The position numbers and the translations under genes are program-made. From contig BCIM01000004.1 of the NCBI GenBank assembly GCA_039545315.1, positions 62,001 to 126,000 on the forward strand: 64,000 nucleotides of DNA. The letters are read 5' to 3'. The notes under the pieces were generated by a model, which saw nothing but the letters and a program-made list of their open reading frames with translations, was not told the DNA's origin and did not search any database. The stretch is from Kondoa malvinella (lineage: Eukaryota > Basidiomycota > Agaricostilbomycetes > Agaricostilbales > Kondoaceae). Positions 12,149 through 25,785 of this stretch are shown one piece after another (within the stretch, counting starts at the first letter, position 1; each line of letters starts with the position of its first letter).

Positions 12149-14267
12149 ATGTCAAATGAACCCACACTGCAAGATCAGACATCGCGCCTGTCGAAATCAA
12201 AGCTTATGCTGGTCTTCTTCGGCCTGCAAATCGCCCTCTTCCTGTCCTTCATTGACTCTACTAGCGTATCAACAGCAGCTCCGATCATCGGTCAAGATCT
12301 ATCTGCATCAAATTCAATCAGCTGGCTGGGCACCGCATTTCTCGTCGCCAACACGGCGTTTCAAATCATCACATCAAGACTCTCAGATTGCTTTGGTCGC
12401 AAGATTGTCCTGATTGGCGCTTTGGGCTTGTTTGCATTTGGCGATTTGCTTTGTGGGTTTGCAAAGAACAAAATTTGGTTGTATTGTGCAAGAGCGATTG
12501 CCGGAATTGGAGGTGGTGGAATCAACTCTTTATCGATGATTATCGTATCGGACGTCGTGTCGTTAGAAGACCGTGGCAAATATCAGGTCTGCACAGCTGG
12601 CCTGCGCCTGACTGACGCTGAACAACCACCTACAGGGCCTCCTCGGAATTGCAATTGCCTTCGGTAGCGCAGCTGGTCCCTTTCTAGCAGGTTCCCTCCT
12701 CTGACTTCTCGAGTGCATGCTAATGCGTTACTTCCAGGGAGGCGTCATTACGCAGAAGATATATTGGGGATGGGTCGGCTGTCTTCCTTTTACTTGTTCT
12801 CGACAATCTAAATGCTTTAATCCTAGGTCTTCTGGATTACTGCTCCCTTCTCTGTTGGCACGATGCTTCTCATATGGTTCCTCGTACCGCTCGCACCTGT
12901 GACTGGCAACTTTTGGGGAAAGATGAAGGCCATGGATTGGGCAGGCAGTTTCCTCAGTCTTGCTATGACAGTCTTACTCTTGGTGAGTATTCGTGACCCC
13001 ACTTTCATACTGGCTGATCGCAAACAGGTTCCCGCATCTGGCGGAGGTTCGACATTCGCCTGGAATAGCTCGATCGTCATTGGACTCTTCATCGCCGGTG
13101 GTATAGCTTTGTTGCTTTTTGTCTATGTCGAACACAGCTACGCAAAGTTTCCACTCATTCCTGGAAGGCTGTCAGTCCATCTCATGATTTCTCACGTCGA
13201 GAAGTTGAATAAAATGGCTCGTTGCAGATTCAAGAACAGGAATGTGTGTCTACTCTTGATACAGACTTGGCTTGTAGGAATGGTGTATTATGGCAACAGT
13301 GCGTTCCGGCGCTGTTACGTCTTTAATTTCTTTGTCTTACAATCTCCTCAGTCTTCTACATTCCGCTCTACCTGCAGAATGTTCTCGGTTGTAGTCCGAT
13401 CCTCTCTGCGGTACTACTACTACCTCTCGTCTTGACTCAGGTCTTTACTACGACCATTTCAGGTTTCGTCGTAAAATGGACAGACCGCACTGCCTCATCT
13501 TTTTACTTTGGCTTCGTCCTCTGGTTTGCTGGTCAAGCGGCTCAGCTATGTTTCGGCATCAATACTTCGTATGCAACCATTGTTGGAGTCCTCTTCGTGC
13601 AAGGCTGTGGCATCGGCGCTACCCTACAGAGCACTTTGGTATTGGCGCAGGCTTCAGGTCCATCTCCAGATCGAGCTGTGGTTACAGGTGCTCGCAATTT
13701 CGCTAGGACGGTGAGTTGACGTTCTTCTGCAAACCGCTTTTGCTGATCTTGACTCAGTCTGGCGGTGCGATAGCGCTAGCGATTTGCAACGCCGTCCTCA
13801 ACAATGTATTCTTCTCCAACCTACCACCTTCGGTTTCTTCCGATCTACAGGACCAGCTCAGAGAGAGCCCAACTTTACCTGCGAATTCACCAGAAGCGCT
13901 TCGGATAGTGGTGAATGAAGCTTGTGGGCTATTCGGTTTGCTGAATAGCTTGAAGCTGACTACCTCGCAGACATGAAAGGGATACGAGTGGTCTTCATCC
14001 TCTTTATACCGATCATAGGCATATGCTTGATGATCTGTTTCTTTCTCAAAGTGAGCTAACCATTTCTGGTACATTCGACGTCGAGAGCTCAAGTCTATTT
14101 CTGCTCAGGATCTCCGCCTAAGCCAAGTCTCCCAGTTATCACCGATACCAGTCGTGCCATCAGAGAAAGGTTCAGATATCGAGCAGCAGAACCTATCGTT
14201 CTCGAGCAAGCAAAGTTCTGCAAGTCAAGCCGACCACTCTATAAGTAGTCAGCCAACCAAGAAGTAG
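12149..14267 (+). CDS. MFS transporter, DHA2 (14-TM drug:H+ antiporter) type
   Basis: About 560 residues with 13-14 hydrophobic helices. The first is LMLVFFGLQIALFLSFIDST. Motif A appears as ITSRLSDCFGRKIVLIGA, followed by LYCARAIAGIGGGGINSL (motif B) and later motif-C-like GQGIGA equivalents in VQGCGIGATLQSTLVL. The C-terminal tail after the last helix is serine- and glutamine-rich and probably cytosolic. Two late introns at about 13940 and 14052 restore the last membrane helix. DHA2 proteins export drugs, siderophores or metabolites at the plasma membrane. Placed beside a P450 and the aromatic enzymes, it may export the substrate or toxic intermediates, which is an inference. The start ATG at 12149 gives a short cytosolic N-terminus. 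Confidence 0.9.
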
Positions 14268-14594
14268 ACAGAGCCGGTAACTGCCTGGTGTAGACGTAGA
14301 CTAAGATGTCTTGCTTTGCACTATCCAAGTTCTCGCATCTATAGTGACCTTGACCTCATCGGCGTGAATTTTCCAGCGATGGGTACATTCGAGGGATCAC
14401 GTCAGCAAAATCTCTTATCTCTGCTTATCGCTCGCCAAACAAAGGCCGGCAAGCAATGTCTCTGTCGGATTTCGTAAGACCCGACGCATTTGTGCCGCTT
14501 CCGATAAGCGAAGCTGTGCCAACTATCTCCTCCTCTCTTCGCATAGCATATTCTGCACAATCACTCGATCTTCTTCAATCCTATACTCATTACC
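14268..14594. promoter_or_regulatory. Upstream region of the PuuE-like gene with three GATAAG motifs
   Basis: No gene is seen in this 327-base stretch. Three GATA-factor-type motifs lie within 95 bases: cttatc at 14414-14419 and 14424-14429, and gataag at 14503-14508. Such clusters are bound by nitrogen- or iron-regulating GATA factors in fungi. The link to regulation here is inferred. Confidence 0.45.
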
Positions 14595-16072
14595 ATGTCG
14601 CCCGAAGAACTCAAAGCCTTGACAGTCTTCCCTGAGAGGGACCTCATTGGTTATGGACCTGATAGGCCAGACCCCAAGTGGCCTAATGGAGCCAAGATCG
14701 CCGTGAACTTTGTGATTGTACGTCTTTTGCCTTCGTTACAACTTCTTGTGCTAATCCGAATTCAGAATTATGAAGAAGGTGCTGCCTCAGCGATCGGTCT
14801 GCTCGGTGAACTGACCAATGGTCATCAGGAGCCGAGAATACGGTTGCGAATGGCGACGAGGGATCGGAAGTAATGCTGCAAGAAACTGGTCCTGTGAGTA
14901 TCTTGCCTGTACTTGCTTTTTACTGCTCTGATTCTGTTGTTTCTAGACTGCTCCGTTGATTGGCGAGCGTGACCTGTGAGCATCACCTTTCCTGCTGCGA
15001 GGCGACGGAACTCAGAAGTCGCATAGGTCTTGTGAGACTCAATTTGAGTATGGATCCAGGTAAGCAGTTCTTACGTCAGGGTTGCAGCAGCCTGACCTCT
15101 GGACAGAGTCGGGATGTGGCGCCTCCTCAACCTGTTCAAGAAGTATGACTATCATGTTACAATTTACGCTGTCGCCATGGCCTACCTGAAGAATCCTCTC
15201 ATCGCTCAGGCTTGTGACGACGCTGGACACGAAACTGCTTCTCACGCTCATCGCTGGGTCAACTATCGCTACATGACAGCTGAGGAAGAAGAGAAGCTCA
15301 TCCGAGAAGGTGTCGAGGCGTTCCAAAAATGCAGCAAGACAAGTAAGGCTCCAGTCGGCTGGTATTATGGTCGTCCTTCTCCGAGATCCCGTGCCTTGTT
15401 GTGCAAAGTGTACAAAGATCTTGGTTTGGAGCTTCTGTACCAAGCAGACAGTGCGTTCTTCCATTAATGTCTATTGGCAATGCTGATGTTCGTCACAGCT
15501 TATGCGGATGATCTGCCTTATTGGCTGCCGCGTCCGCTTGGAAGCAAGGATGAGGGACTTCTCATGATGCCATACACCTACGACAACAACGATTTCAAGT
15601 TCTAGTCAGTCATGGCCTTCTTGGCGAGCTCATATCGCTCATCTACTCTGATTCAGTGTTGCACCCGGCTTCGGATCTTCCCAGGCCTTCTACGAGTCTA
15701 TGAAAGATACTTTCGAGTAAGCACTCCCCTTGCGCCTTTTCAGAATTGGTCTCATCAAAGGTTCAGTACTGTATACGAAGAAGGTCTCGAGGGCAAGGCT
15801 GCCTACATCAGTATGTTGTCAATCAATTGGTCACTTTAGTAGTCGCTTACGTTCTGCAGCTTGTGCCCTGCATGCTCGCTATGTCGGTCGACCAGGTCGG
15901 TTCCAAGCTCTAAAGAAGTTCGTCGAGTACATCTCGAAGAAGGAAGGTATGTCGCGCTGTTGCCTGTATCTTGTCTTCTCGCTCACATGCTTTGCTAGGT
16001 GTTTGGGTTGCTACTAGGGAAGAGATTGCCAGGCATTGGGTCGCTCAATATCCTTACGAAGCTAAGCAGTAG
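14595..16072 (+). CDS. Polysaccharide deacetylase-fold hydrolase, PuuE/allantoinase-like
   Basis: About 310 residues after splicing about eight introns. The N-terminus ERDLIGYGPDRPDPKWPNGA, then VNFVINYEEGAE and later GERDL..E..FEYGSRVGMWRL, are signatures of the metal-independent allantoinase (PuuE) branch of the NodB/polysaccharide deacetylase fold, in which classical chitin deacetylase metal motifs are altered. GHETASHAHRWVNY, GWYYGRPSPRSR and YADDLPYW follow. Family members open allantoin or act on related amides; many fungal copies are simply annotated as chitin deacetylases. A full PuuE protein is about 310 residues, so this copy looks complete. With the GATA motifs upstream and an amino-acid transporter nearby, a nitrogen-scavenging role is reasonable but unproven. 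Confidence 0.85.
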
Positions 16073-16279
16073 ATAGAGATATATGCATCGAAAGTGTTCT
16101 TAGCTCCCGCTCTGCCTGCTAGCTGCATGTGAAGTCTGCTTTGTGTCATTTTTCCAGTCAGAGGCAATGCAATGCATTGCAAATGTGACAAGTGCTATAA
16201 CGAAGGCTAGTCTGCTTTAGGCGACTCTTTCAAAGTATTTACTAGGGTGGTACATCAGTTCGGATAACGGAGCTAGAGG

Positions 16280-17493
<1,214 letters not shown>

Positions 17494-17584
17494 GCTGTTC
17501 ATCTTTGCCCTCGACGTCTTCTCTGCTGGCTTGGCTGATAAACTCTCTCTTGCTCGTGGACTGGGGCTCCGGTCTAGGCTTTTC

Positions 17585-17604
17585 CCGAAAGATAAGGCTT
17601 TCGG
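17585..17604. promoter_or_regulatory. Perfect inverted repeat CCGAAAG-N6-CTTTCGG
   Basis: Seven-base arms match perfectly around the spacer ataagg, giving an everted CCG-N14-CGG pair that also overlaps a GATAAG motif (17591-17596). Everted CCG/CGG pairs are a known binding arrangement for Zn2Cys6 regulators, two of which are encoded 2-5 kb to the right. Confidence 0.5.
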
Positions 17605-17639
17605 ATGAGTGTCTCTGTCGGAACCTATATGATAATGCC

Positions 17640-17661
17640 TTCGGAAGTCATTATTCCCGAA
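17640..17661. promoter_or_regulatory. Inverted CGG-N12-CCG pair (TTCGG...CCGAA)
   Basis: Five-base arms TTCGG (17640-17644) and CCGAA (17657-17661) form the inverted CGG...CCG arrangement used by Gal4-like dimers. It lies about 70 bases before the transporter start codon, in the promoter shared with the SDR. Confidence 0.45.
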
Positions 17662-17728
17662 ATCTCTATCTCTACCTATCTCTGCACTTCTCCCTTTTTA
17701 CATACCTGCAACCGACACTCGTCATATC

Positions 17729-19009
17729 ATGGCTGGACATCAAGAAAACGAGAAAGACGCTGCTCTAGCTGGAGTGGAGCCTGCCACTGAATACGATCAG
17801 GCTGGTTCAGACCAGTATGAAGTCTTCAAGAAGGACGTTGGTGAGTTGCTTTTCGCTTACATATTCTATTCCTAATCCTCTCAATCAGATGGTGTCGACT
17901 ATCGCACGAATGGCATTTACAAGACGTTCTTCTTGATGTTCAAGATTCAGTTCTCCTGTTCGTTTCTCCAGCCGCTCCGGTAGCAAGAGCTTTTTCACTC
18001 ATGTTTATGCTTCTAGTGGGTATTCTGTCAATTCCCTCTGTATTTGGTCCGGTCGGCGCCGTCCCAGGAAGTTTGATGATCATCGGTAGGCACTGCCAAT
18101 ACTTCTCTTAACGGCTATTCACTCGAGTTGCAGGTTGGGGTCTTTGGAACGGCTGGGCTGCCTTCATCCAAGCCGGATTCCGAAACCGTCATGGCGGCGT
18201 TCACGGCGTTCAAGACATGGCTATGATTGTCGGCGGTAAAGCCTACAAAGAACTTGTCGGCGGTCTTTACTTGCTTGGATTTGTTCTCGTCACCGGAAGT
18301 GGATATATAGGTAAATCCGTTTCCGCATAGATATCGTTCGACACTCTCAATGCACTTGCGTAGCCGGAAGTGTCGCTTTCAACGCTCTATCGGAACACGG
18401 CGCCTGTACAGTCTGGTTCGTGTTTGTGTCTTTCATTTTCTGCACAGTATGTCGACGCTCCCTTGTAACACATGGCTGTACTCATGACCTTCTTCTTGCT
18501 CTCAGATCACTGCGGCCTTTCCCAAGTTTAGCCAAATCTCTATTTTATGCTGGCTCGGCGTCTTTTCGATTTACATTGCAGGTTGGTGCTTTCATCCGTC
18601 TTACATAGGATTTCTCTGACAGTTGATGCAGTCCTGATCCTCACAATTGCGGTTGGAGTCCAAGACAGACCGGCCGCTGCACCACAAACTGGCGATTTCG
18701 ATCCTGGCTTTGTCGCTGTCGGCAGTCCAACGTTCTTAACCGGTCTTGCGGCATCAACAGTCATCTTTATCAGTTCTTCTGGGCACTCGGCTTTTGTGCC
18801 CATCATTGCGGAAATGAAAAATCGGCAGTTACAGGAAGGGCAACCTCAAGAGGAAAGCTGCCTGGGGCATTCACGTCCTCTTCATCTTCATCGGTCTTTT
18901 CCAGATGGTCGCTGGTGCTTATGCTGCCATTCAGTCCATCATCGACCTTTATGCGGCAGATCAAGCTGGAACTGCCTTCTCATGTGGTGACAATTCTAAT
19001 TCGACGTGA
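17729..19009 (+). pseudogene. AAAP-family amino-acid transporter with internal deletion and frameshift
   Basis: The N-terminal 260 residues are a good amino-acid/auxin permease (AVT-like): YRTNGIYKTFFLMFKIQF, LGILSIPSVFGPVGAVPG, FRNRHGGVHGVQDMA, then SSSGHSAFVPIIAEMKN. At about 18823 the reading frame changes. In the next frame the normal C-terminal end follows at once: YRKGNLKRKAAWG, a final helix VLFIFIGLFQMVAGAYA, AIQSIIDLYA and FSCGDNSNST with a natural stop at 19007-19009. About 150 residues, covering several central helices, are missing between the two parts. Without a frame change the ORF stops at 18990 with unrelated sequence. The family is normally about 460-480 residues, so this copy should not transport. 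An assembly collapse is possible. It is divergent from the SDR. Confidence 0.8.
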
Positions 19010-19172
19010 GGGGTGTCAGAGCTCTTGTATATAATATAGATATTGGCTGGGTAGAATGTGTTCGTCAATTTTTTTGTTTACCGACGGCGATAAGGACCAC
19101 TTCTACCCCTCTCCCTCAATTCCTATGCGATAAGCTTTCTGAAGCTCTCGTGAAGTGTCCAAAGCCTTAAGA

Positions 19173-22061
19173 ATGCAGGAACCAGGCAGGCGACAGCAAC
19201 CCGTGAAAAGAGTTCGCCCTAGAAACCCTGCTGCATGCACCAGATGCAAAAACCGCAAGCAGCGCTGTGACCTGATTGAAGGCTCTGCTGTTCGTGTTCC
19301 TGCTTATACGCTAGCTTGGTAATAGACTAATGATCCTGCAGTCTTGCGTAAATTCAGTTTCGCGTAACACTTCTAAGGCTGATTCCTGGAACTAGCGCAA
19401 TTGCCTTGACAGCGCCGCAGAGTGTGTACTCGCTCCCAGGGCAGACAATGGCAAAAGAAGGAGAGCTACCAAGTCAGTCATGCTATTGTCGAATGCTGGA
19501 AGCCCGCTGACCTCTTGCAGATCAACAGCGGAACACCCTCCTCAAATCAGCCAAGCAGCACTCACGTCTACGCCTTATACATTCTCTGATTCGACGCCTT
19601 CTGTCTTTCTACCTGGCGGCGGTATCTTTGAATCAGACATACCGATCCCTTTCAATGATGCTGTAGAGCCGTATTCCTCATATTCAGCGCCAAAGGCAGT
19701 CTCTTCACAGCTACACATACCTATATCAAACAATCTGACACAAGACAGACCGACGGAATCTAGCCCAACATCTCCTCAGCAATCTCAATCGCCTGGAGCT
19801 GAAAGTTCTGCCTTCAGCGACGACTCGGTTGAGTCAGCAGCTAAAGGAGTTGCCTACGTAACACTTGAGGTATCGTCATTAGTTCAATCGTACCGTAATT
19901 TGTGCTGACACAAAAACAGGCCTCTGCAGAACCACATTACCTTGGTCCAAGCTCAGGCTTTCAGTGGAGCAAAATGATCTTGCAGTGAGCTTTGCACATT
20001 TTCCCAAGGCCTCAATCAGCTGACACTGCTTCAGTGGCATGGCTGGAGCTGAGCATGCTTCGAAGAAGCCCGAGCACAAGTCAACAGGCTATCCAGCTAC
20101 TCATAGAAATGCAGTCTATCCAGACATAGGTGCTGCTCCGCCAATCTCTACAGAGATCGCTACTTTGGTCATCGAAGCGGTGTATCGACATGTTCAGCCT
20201 CGATATCCTTTCTTGAATTGGGTAGCTCTACATGATGAATGGCAAAGGAGAGATGAGATTCTGCAAGCTGCAAAACAGAAGGACGCAGCAGCCGATACTT
20301 CAGCCTGTCAGTCGCTTCCGAATAGCACAAATCTAGCTGACAGCTATTTAGCCGCCTTCTTTATTCTCATGATTCTGGCGGTTGGGAGCCAGCTTTGCAA
20401 CAAGCTTAACCTGCCAAATATTCAATCCCCAGACTGCTATTACGCCCAGGCTATGCCTTATCTCGACGTGCTGGTTCAGATGCACAATTTGAAGAATGTT
20501 CAAGCTCTCCTTCTAATGGCAATCTATAGTCTGCGGAACAGCCATGGCCCCAGTGTTTGGTATCTGATAGGCGTTTCTATCAGACTGTGAGTATTCAAGT
20601 TCCTACTTCGAAGCATTATGAACTTCTGTACAGTTGCGTCGGAATGGGCTTACATCGGCGACTGAATGCTCAGAGGAGACGCTACATCAGCAAGTACGAA
20701 GAAGAGCTTCGAAAGAGGATCTTTTGGACCACGTAGGTCTTGTCCTCAGTAGTCTGACTTCAACTGATTTCGCGTCCAGCTATGTGCTAGACCGGATGAT
20801 GGCACTTTCACTTGGTAGACCGGTCGGCATAGCGGACCAAGACATCGATATTGAGCTTCCGGAGAATATGAATTGCGTCGATACTGTCGCCAGCTGTCCG
20901 TCTCAAGGCAACACTTCCATGTCTTCTGCCATACATCATATCAAGCTGTGAGATGTCTTTGAAACCAACATCTCAGGCTAATAGCCAAACAGGAAACGGA
21001 TTGAGAGCTTGATCCAACGTACGATTTACCGCGTTGATGACACAGTGATACAACCGGAGACTGTCGAAGATATCTTGCGGAAGATTGGAGATTGGGAGGA
21101 AGGTATTCCGAACGAAGCAGGTCCGTTGCCTTATTCCTTGCGGAACATTGTTGACTGAATATGCAGCGACTGAAGAATGCTGGAGTTTGCCATGCTGCTC
21201 GCGTGATTGGTGAGCTACTACATCACCTGTCTTCGAGCCAATCTGAGACGCTGAACAGGTTCTTGCTCAAGAGCGCTGGTCAGTCCTTATGCTTTGTAGT
21301 GATGATTTCTGATGTTGGGTAAAGAGGTCCGACTTTATCTGCTTCGACCATTAACTATCCAGGCCGAAACATTGAATCGGATGCTGCTCATAGAATTGGC
21401 ACAATCCGCTGCTCTGGCTGCTGATATTCAGAAGAGAATCCATCGCAATGGCCAGCCGCTGTCTTCTTCGTGCGTACAATGTTTCACACGTATCGTGGCC
21501 TGACTGTTTCTGCAGCTCGCTTCATTCCATCTTCCTTGGCGGCTTGACATTGTTACACGCCGTACACACCGATCCGACAGTGATGCCGCATCGCGAAGTC
21601 TCGAAAGCGGTTCGAGCTACCTCAAATGCTCTCTTTGCCTATTCTCAGCAATTCAAGATAGGCGAAGTGCTTCATGAAGCGTTTGAAGATTTAGCTTCAG
21701 CTAGTCTAGAAAGATTGGCGAATCCACCTGCTATCCGTAATCAGCCTATCATGTCGGATCAAGACACGAACGATTGGCAGGATGAGCTAGCTCGAATGTC
21801 AAGTAACATGAGTGCGCCTGGTCTCTCGTGCAGGAGGAATACATTTGCTGACTTCGCTCTCTAGACATGTCTATGCAGAACGACTTTACAAATCTGCTCG
21901 AATCATTCGGCGTGCCCATCACAGCTACAGTCCCAGCACCTACCAGCTTTGAACCATTCCCTGAAGCAGTGGGCTTCGACTCGGCCGATCCTTTTCCTTT
22001 GGACTACTTGTTTAACATGGCTCCTGATGCGTATTTACATGCTGCATCGAGTGCAGGATGA
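19173..22061 (+). CDS. Zn2Cys6 fungal-specific transcription factor
   Basis: The N-terminus has a basic stretch followed by AACTRCKNRKQRCDL, the first half of a Zn2Cys6 cluster. The second half is interrupted by introns around 19290-19440; AECVLAPRADNGKRRR after 19430 supplies the last cysteine, and I could not fix the small exon between. A low-complexity Ser/Pro linker follows. The fungal_trans middle homology region starts with ATLVIEAVYRHVQPRYPFLNW and includes LGMGLHRR-like VGMGLHRRLNAQRR and YVLDRMMALSLGRPVGI. The C-terminus is acidic (FGVPITATV...FDSADPFPLDYLFNM), like an activation domain. About 780 residues. Two GATAAG motifs (19089, 19129) lie in its promoter. It is a likely regulator of the flanking oxidative genes, inferred from position only. 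Confidence 0.85.
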
Positions 22062-22516
22062 GCCATTGCATGGCTCATTGAAGTGAATGATCCTTCGGTA
22101 TGATACTCGCGATATCTGATTTTGGCAGATCCTCGATTTGGTGACACTTTGACGACCCTTCGAACTAATGCAGAAGGCTTCGACATCTGAGGATCCAAGA
22201 CGCGATCAAGTGTCGGTCTTTGGCAATGTACAATGCAGTATCCAGCCGCTGTGGCACGCTATGGATGCTGCCAGAGCCAAATCACGTCGGCACTCGAATC
22301 AATCCCGCTCTAGAATGTACAACAGCAGAGAAGAGCTGCGCTGAAGTGCTGATATGTAGACAACTATGCGTACGGAAGCTGCTGGCCATGTTATGTTTTT
22401 GCGGGGATAAGGTCGGCGGATGTTTGTTCATTGAGATCCCTTTGTGAAATAGCGACCAGGTAGTGATATTGCACTCGACTACATTACAAAGGCCTGGCTC
22501 TGGGCTCAAGTAGGCC
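22062..22516. other. Intergenic region between the two transcription factor genes
   Basis: 455 bases with no convincing exon. A GATAAG motif is at 22406-22411 and CGG triplets follow it. Nothing else was recognised. Confidence 0.4.
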
Positions 22517-25386
22517 ATGAACAGCGCTAGCAGCAGCGAAGCGCCGCCTAATAAAAGCGAGTCGGGCAATTCGAAGAGAGCAGCCTGCCTCACATGCCGG
22601 AAGAGCAAATTGCGCTGCGTAAAAGACGACGAAGCAGAAGTCTGTACAAGATGCAAGTCGCTCAATCTGGAGTGCCATATCCCCGAGTACAGAGGTTCGG
22701 GCGTTTCTCAATGGCCGCACATGATTGCCAGAACTAAGGTAACTTCTGCTATGTATAGTCGGGCGGCACAAGGGCACCAAGAACCGCTTCACTGGTATCG
22801 AAAAGGCCGCTCGAACGATTGAAAAGGCGCTAGAAGGAGGAAGTCGAGCTGGTATAGGCGGAGGGAGTATATGTGATCCGTCAAGGCTCAATAGCCTGCT
22901 GGAGCAGGCCAACAGCAAGCTCAATCTGAAGCGCAAGAGAGAAGATCAGGACTCTGGCGACTTGCCAATCCCGCAATTGCATCAGTCGCATCAAGCTTCG
23001 AATTCTCCTCAGTTGCCCTATCACCAATTACCTGCTTTCGGGATGCATCAACGTAATCAGTCTCCTTCTACTTCGGCAGCGCATGACTTTGGATCTGGTT
23101 CCAGCTACGACGCTTTCGCAGATATCCGTCCCCTCAATTCGCCTTATGGTATGGGTTCCATGCAGTACTCTCCGCGGCACGACATCTTTCAAAATACTGC
23201 TCATCAAGATGTGGCATTCGGCACACCAATTCTGGGGCAGTCTTTTCCACCGCTGAACGCTGGAATGCATTTGCCCGCTCTAGATTCGCCTCGTAGCTCA
23301 ACAGCTTCCACTCTGACTCATCCCACAAGCCTGCCTGATCTCACATCTGCTGCGTCTTCAAGATCTAACCAACACCTACCTTTATTATCTTACATCGATC
23401 CTCTTCTACCGCAGCAAAGGCAATCTCCCTTTGAAGGTTCGCAAACCCAGATAGGCCAATCTCCGACCGCTTCCAGTGTCGGCGATCAAGTGCAAAATGC
23501 CGAGAACCCTCTTGGGCTTCTCGCTTCAGTCTCAGAACGCATCGATATGCAATCTCACAAGTCTACCTCTAGCTCGCTGCCGTCACAATTACAAGGCCGC
23601 TTCTTTGGCTCGAAAGCATTTCGTCTCGACACTACACCAGATCTGGACCCTGTTGCCCTCGGACTAGTCACTATACAAGAAGCGGATAATCTCATCAACA
23701 CTTTTCATTCCACCTTGTCACATACTCGATGGGGTCTCTGCGCAGCTCTACACACAACCTCGTTCATTCGAAGCCGTTCCAGTCTGCTGCTCACCGCCAT
23801 GATGCTTGGCGCGTCCAAATTCTTGGAGAATCATGCAGCCATTACGAAGCGACTGCATACCCATCTTACTTTGGTTGTACGATCCATATTAGAGCAAGGC
23901 TTCAAATCGATAGAGATTGTGCTTGGCCTTCTCGTATGTATACCGTGGCAAAGTCCGGGCGACAATGTAGCAGAAGACCCAACCTCGCTCTACATCGCCA
24001 TGGCCATGAACATTGCTTTGGATCTGTCACTCGACCGCAAAATCTCTGAAAGCGAGAAGCCAATTTTCGGTCAATTATCTCTACTCTCACCTCGGAATGC
24101 ACTCAACATCGACGGCTTTCCTGATGTACACCCAGATAGCTGGTATGGTCGGCAATTACTTCGATCTCGAGAAAGGGCATGGCTGTCTCTGTATGTGCTT
24201 GATCGTGGATTCGCGTTGGCCAGAGGTACATTCCCTTTCACTTCTCTGATGACCCGAACAACTAAAGCAGAGTAGGCAGACCACCTATGGTTCCGGTCAC
24301 TGCAGCTGTGGCTGCTTGCGATCAATGGCACAAAAGTCCAGATGCAGATCCGTCTGATGCTAGTATAGCTGGTGCTACGGTATTGCGAAGGGATATGGAC
24401 CAAGTGATACAGAAGATCAAGCAGTTGTCGGATCAGAGCACGATGGATAACAAGTCGGGTCAGGATATAAGGACCGTGTCAGTGCCTAATTTATGCAGAT
24501 CTATGCGATACTGATATTGCACTAGTGTGGATGGCTACTTTGATCGATGGCATTTGGCTTGGGATCAAGCTATCAAGCAAGGCCACGGCTTTCCTCCATA
24601 CCTGGATATCCTGATACAACATGTAAGCTGAGCGTGCTCAGTAATCTCACTCGCTGACAATCCGTAGACCAAATTGAGTATCTACGGCTCCGTGGTCAAC
24701 TATGTCAACGCGTCTCCACAAGTAGCGAGTAATCTTGGGCATTGGGGTCTATCCGCTGCTCTGAATGTCATGAGAGCTGCCGTGCAGGGTGAACACAAGT
24801 TGAAAGTGTGTCGCTTCACAAATCTGCTTTCCGATGCTGACGAATGAACAGTCAATGCCGAACAATTGGTCAGTTTTGATTTGGTCTGTCGACCAATTGC
24901 TGACTGTGAGACAGCGCTGTCATGGTCTCTTATGCAGTCTGCTTTGTGCTCGGCATCTACGCAAAACCTTCCAACTTTGGCTCGTCTATCGAACCATCTG
25001 TGCGAATCCTGATTGGTCAAGCCATTGACGTCCTCGATCGGATTGGTTCAGCGCCCTCACATCGAAGAGGCATGTCAGCTGTCTATGCCAAGGCACTGAA
25101 AGAAGCGATAGGCAACATTCCCTTCATGTCAACTCCGGCACCGGAAAGGCACTTTTCGTTAGAAACGGCAGGGATGCTTCCGATCAACAGTTCATCTGGA
25201 CTAGAACTACCTCTCTTCTCGAGCATGACGGACAATGAACTTCAACATGCTGTCGGACTTTCGATGCCTTCAATCGACCTAGCTGCGTTTGAAAGTGGTT
25301 CAGAGTGGTTGGACTGGTTGACACACAAGTGCGTATATGTTACTCCTGCGGCGTTGGCGCTTCTTGACGTGTTTCGTGACAGCTGA
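22517..25386 (+). CDS. Zn2Cys6 transcription factor (second, adjacent)
   Basis: Residues about 22-52 form a complete cluster: ACLTCRKSKLRCVKDDEAEVC then TRCKSLNLECHIPEYR. After a 64-base intron comes the conserved linker VGRHKGTKNRFTGIEKAARTI and a basic segment LNLKRKRED. About 300 residues rich in Ser, Pro and Gln follow. The fungal_trans-like domain includes DLDPVALGLVTIQEADNLI and SPGDNVAEDPTSLYIAMAMNIALDLSLDR. In total about 860 residues. The TGA at 25384-25386 is used whether or not the last intron is removed. It is the same orientation as the first regulator, 455 bases downstream, and may control the P450/esterase/GMC genes to its right (inferred). The linker resembles regulators of aromatic and alkaloid catabolism in basidiomycetes, but I claim no specific orthologue. 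Confidence 0.9.
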
Positions 25387-25785
25387 ACATTTCAATATTC
25401 TATGGTGGACGATTGCCATGTCAATTGAAAGGTGTATTAAAAGGGATGTATGAGAATTGTACAATGTTTATATAGATATACAGTAGCTAGTGACAAGGCA
25501 ATGTATGATGCTGCCAAACGTTGCCATTCAAACGTAGACCGCCTGAGAAAGGCAATCTGCTTCTTTTCAAGAGCCATGATCATGGAACACCAGTCATTCA
25601 ACCCTGCAGGCGCACTGTTAGGCTGCTCCGTTCAGAATATGCGCGCTCTCTGTCAGTCTCGGCTCTCCCCTCTTCGGGACTTCTGCAAATGTGTTCGCCC
25701 GCCAAAAAAATGACCGACCCGCATTCTCTCAATCAGAAGACTGCTGTACATCGACTACTAGCAACCTATCGCCTGCGACTTCAAC
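25387..25785. other. Intergenic region before the second P450
   Basis: 399 bases; no exon, repeat or operator that I could support. Confidence 0.35.
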
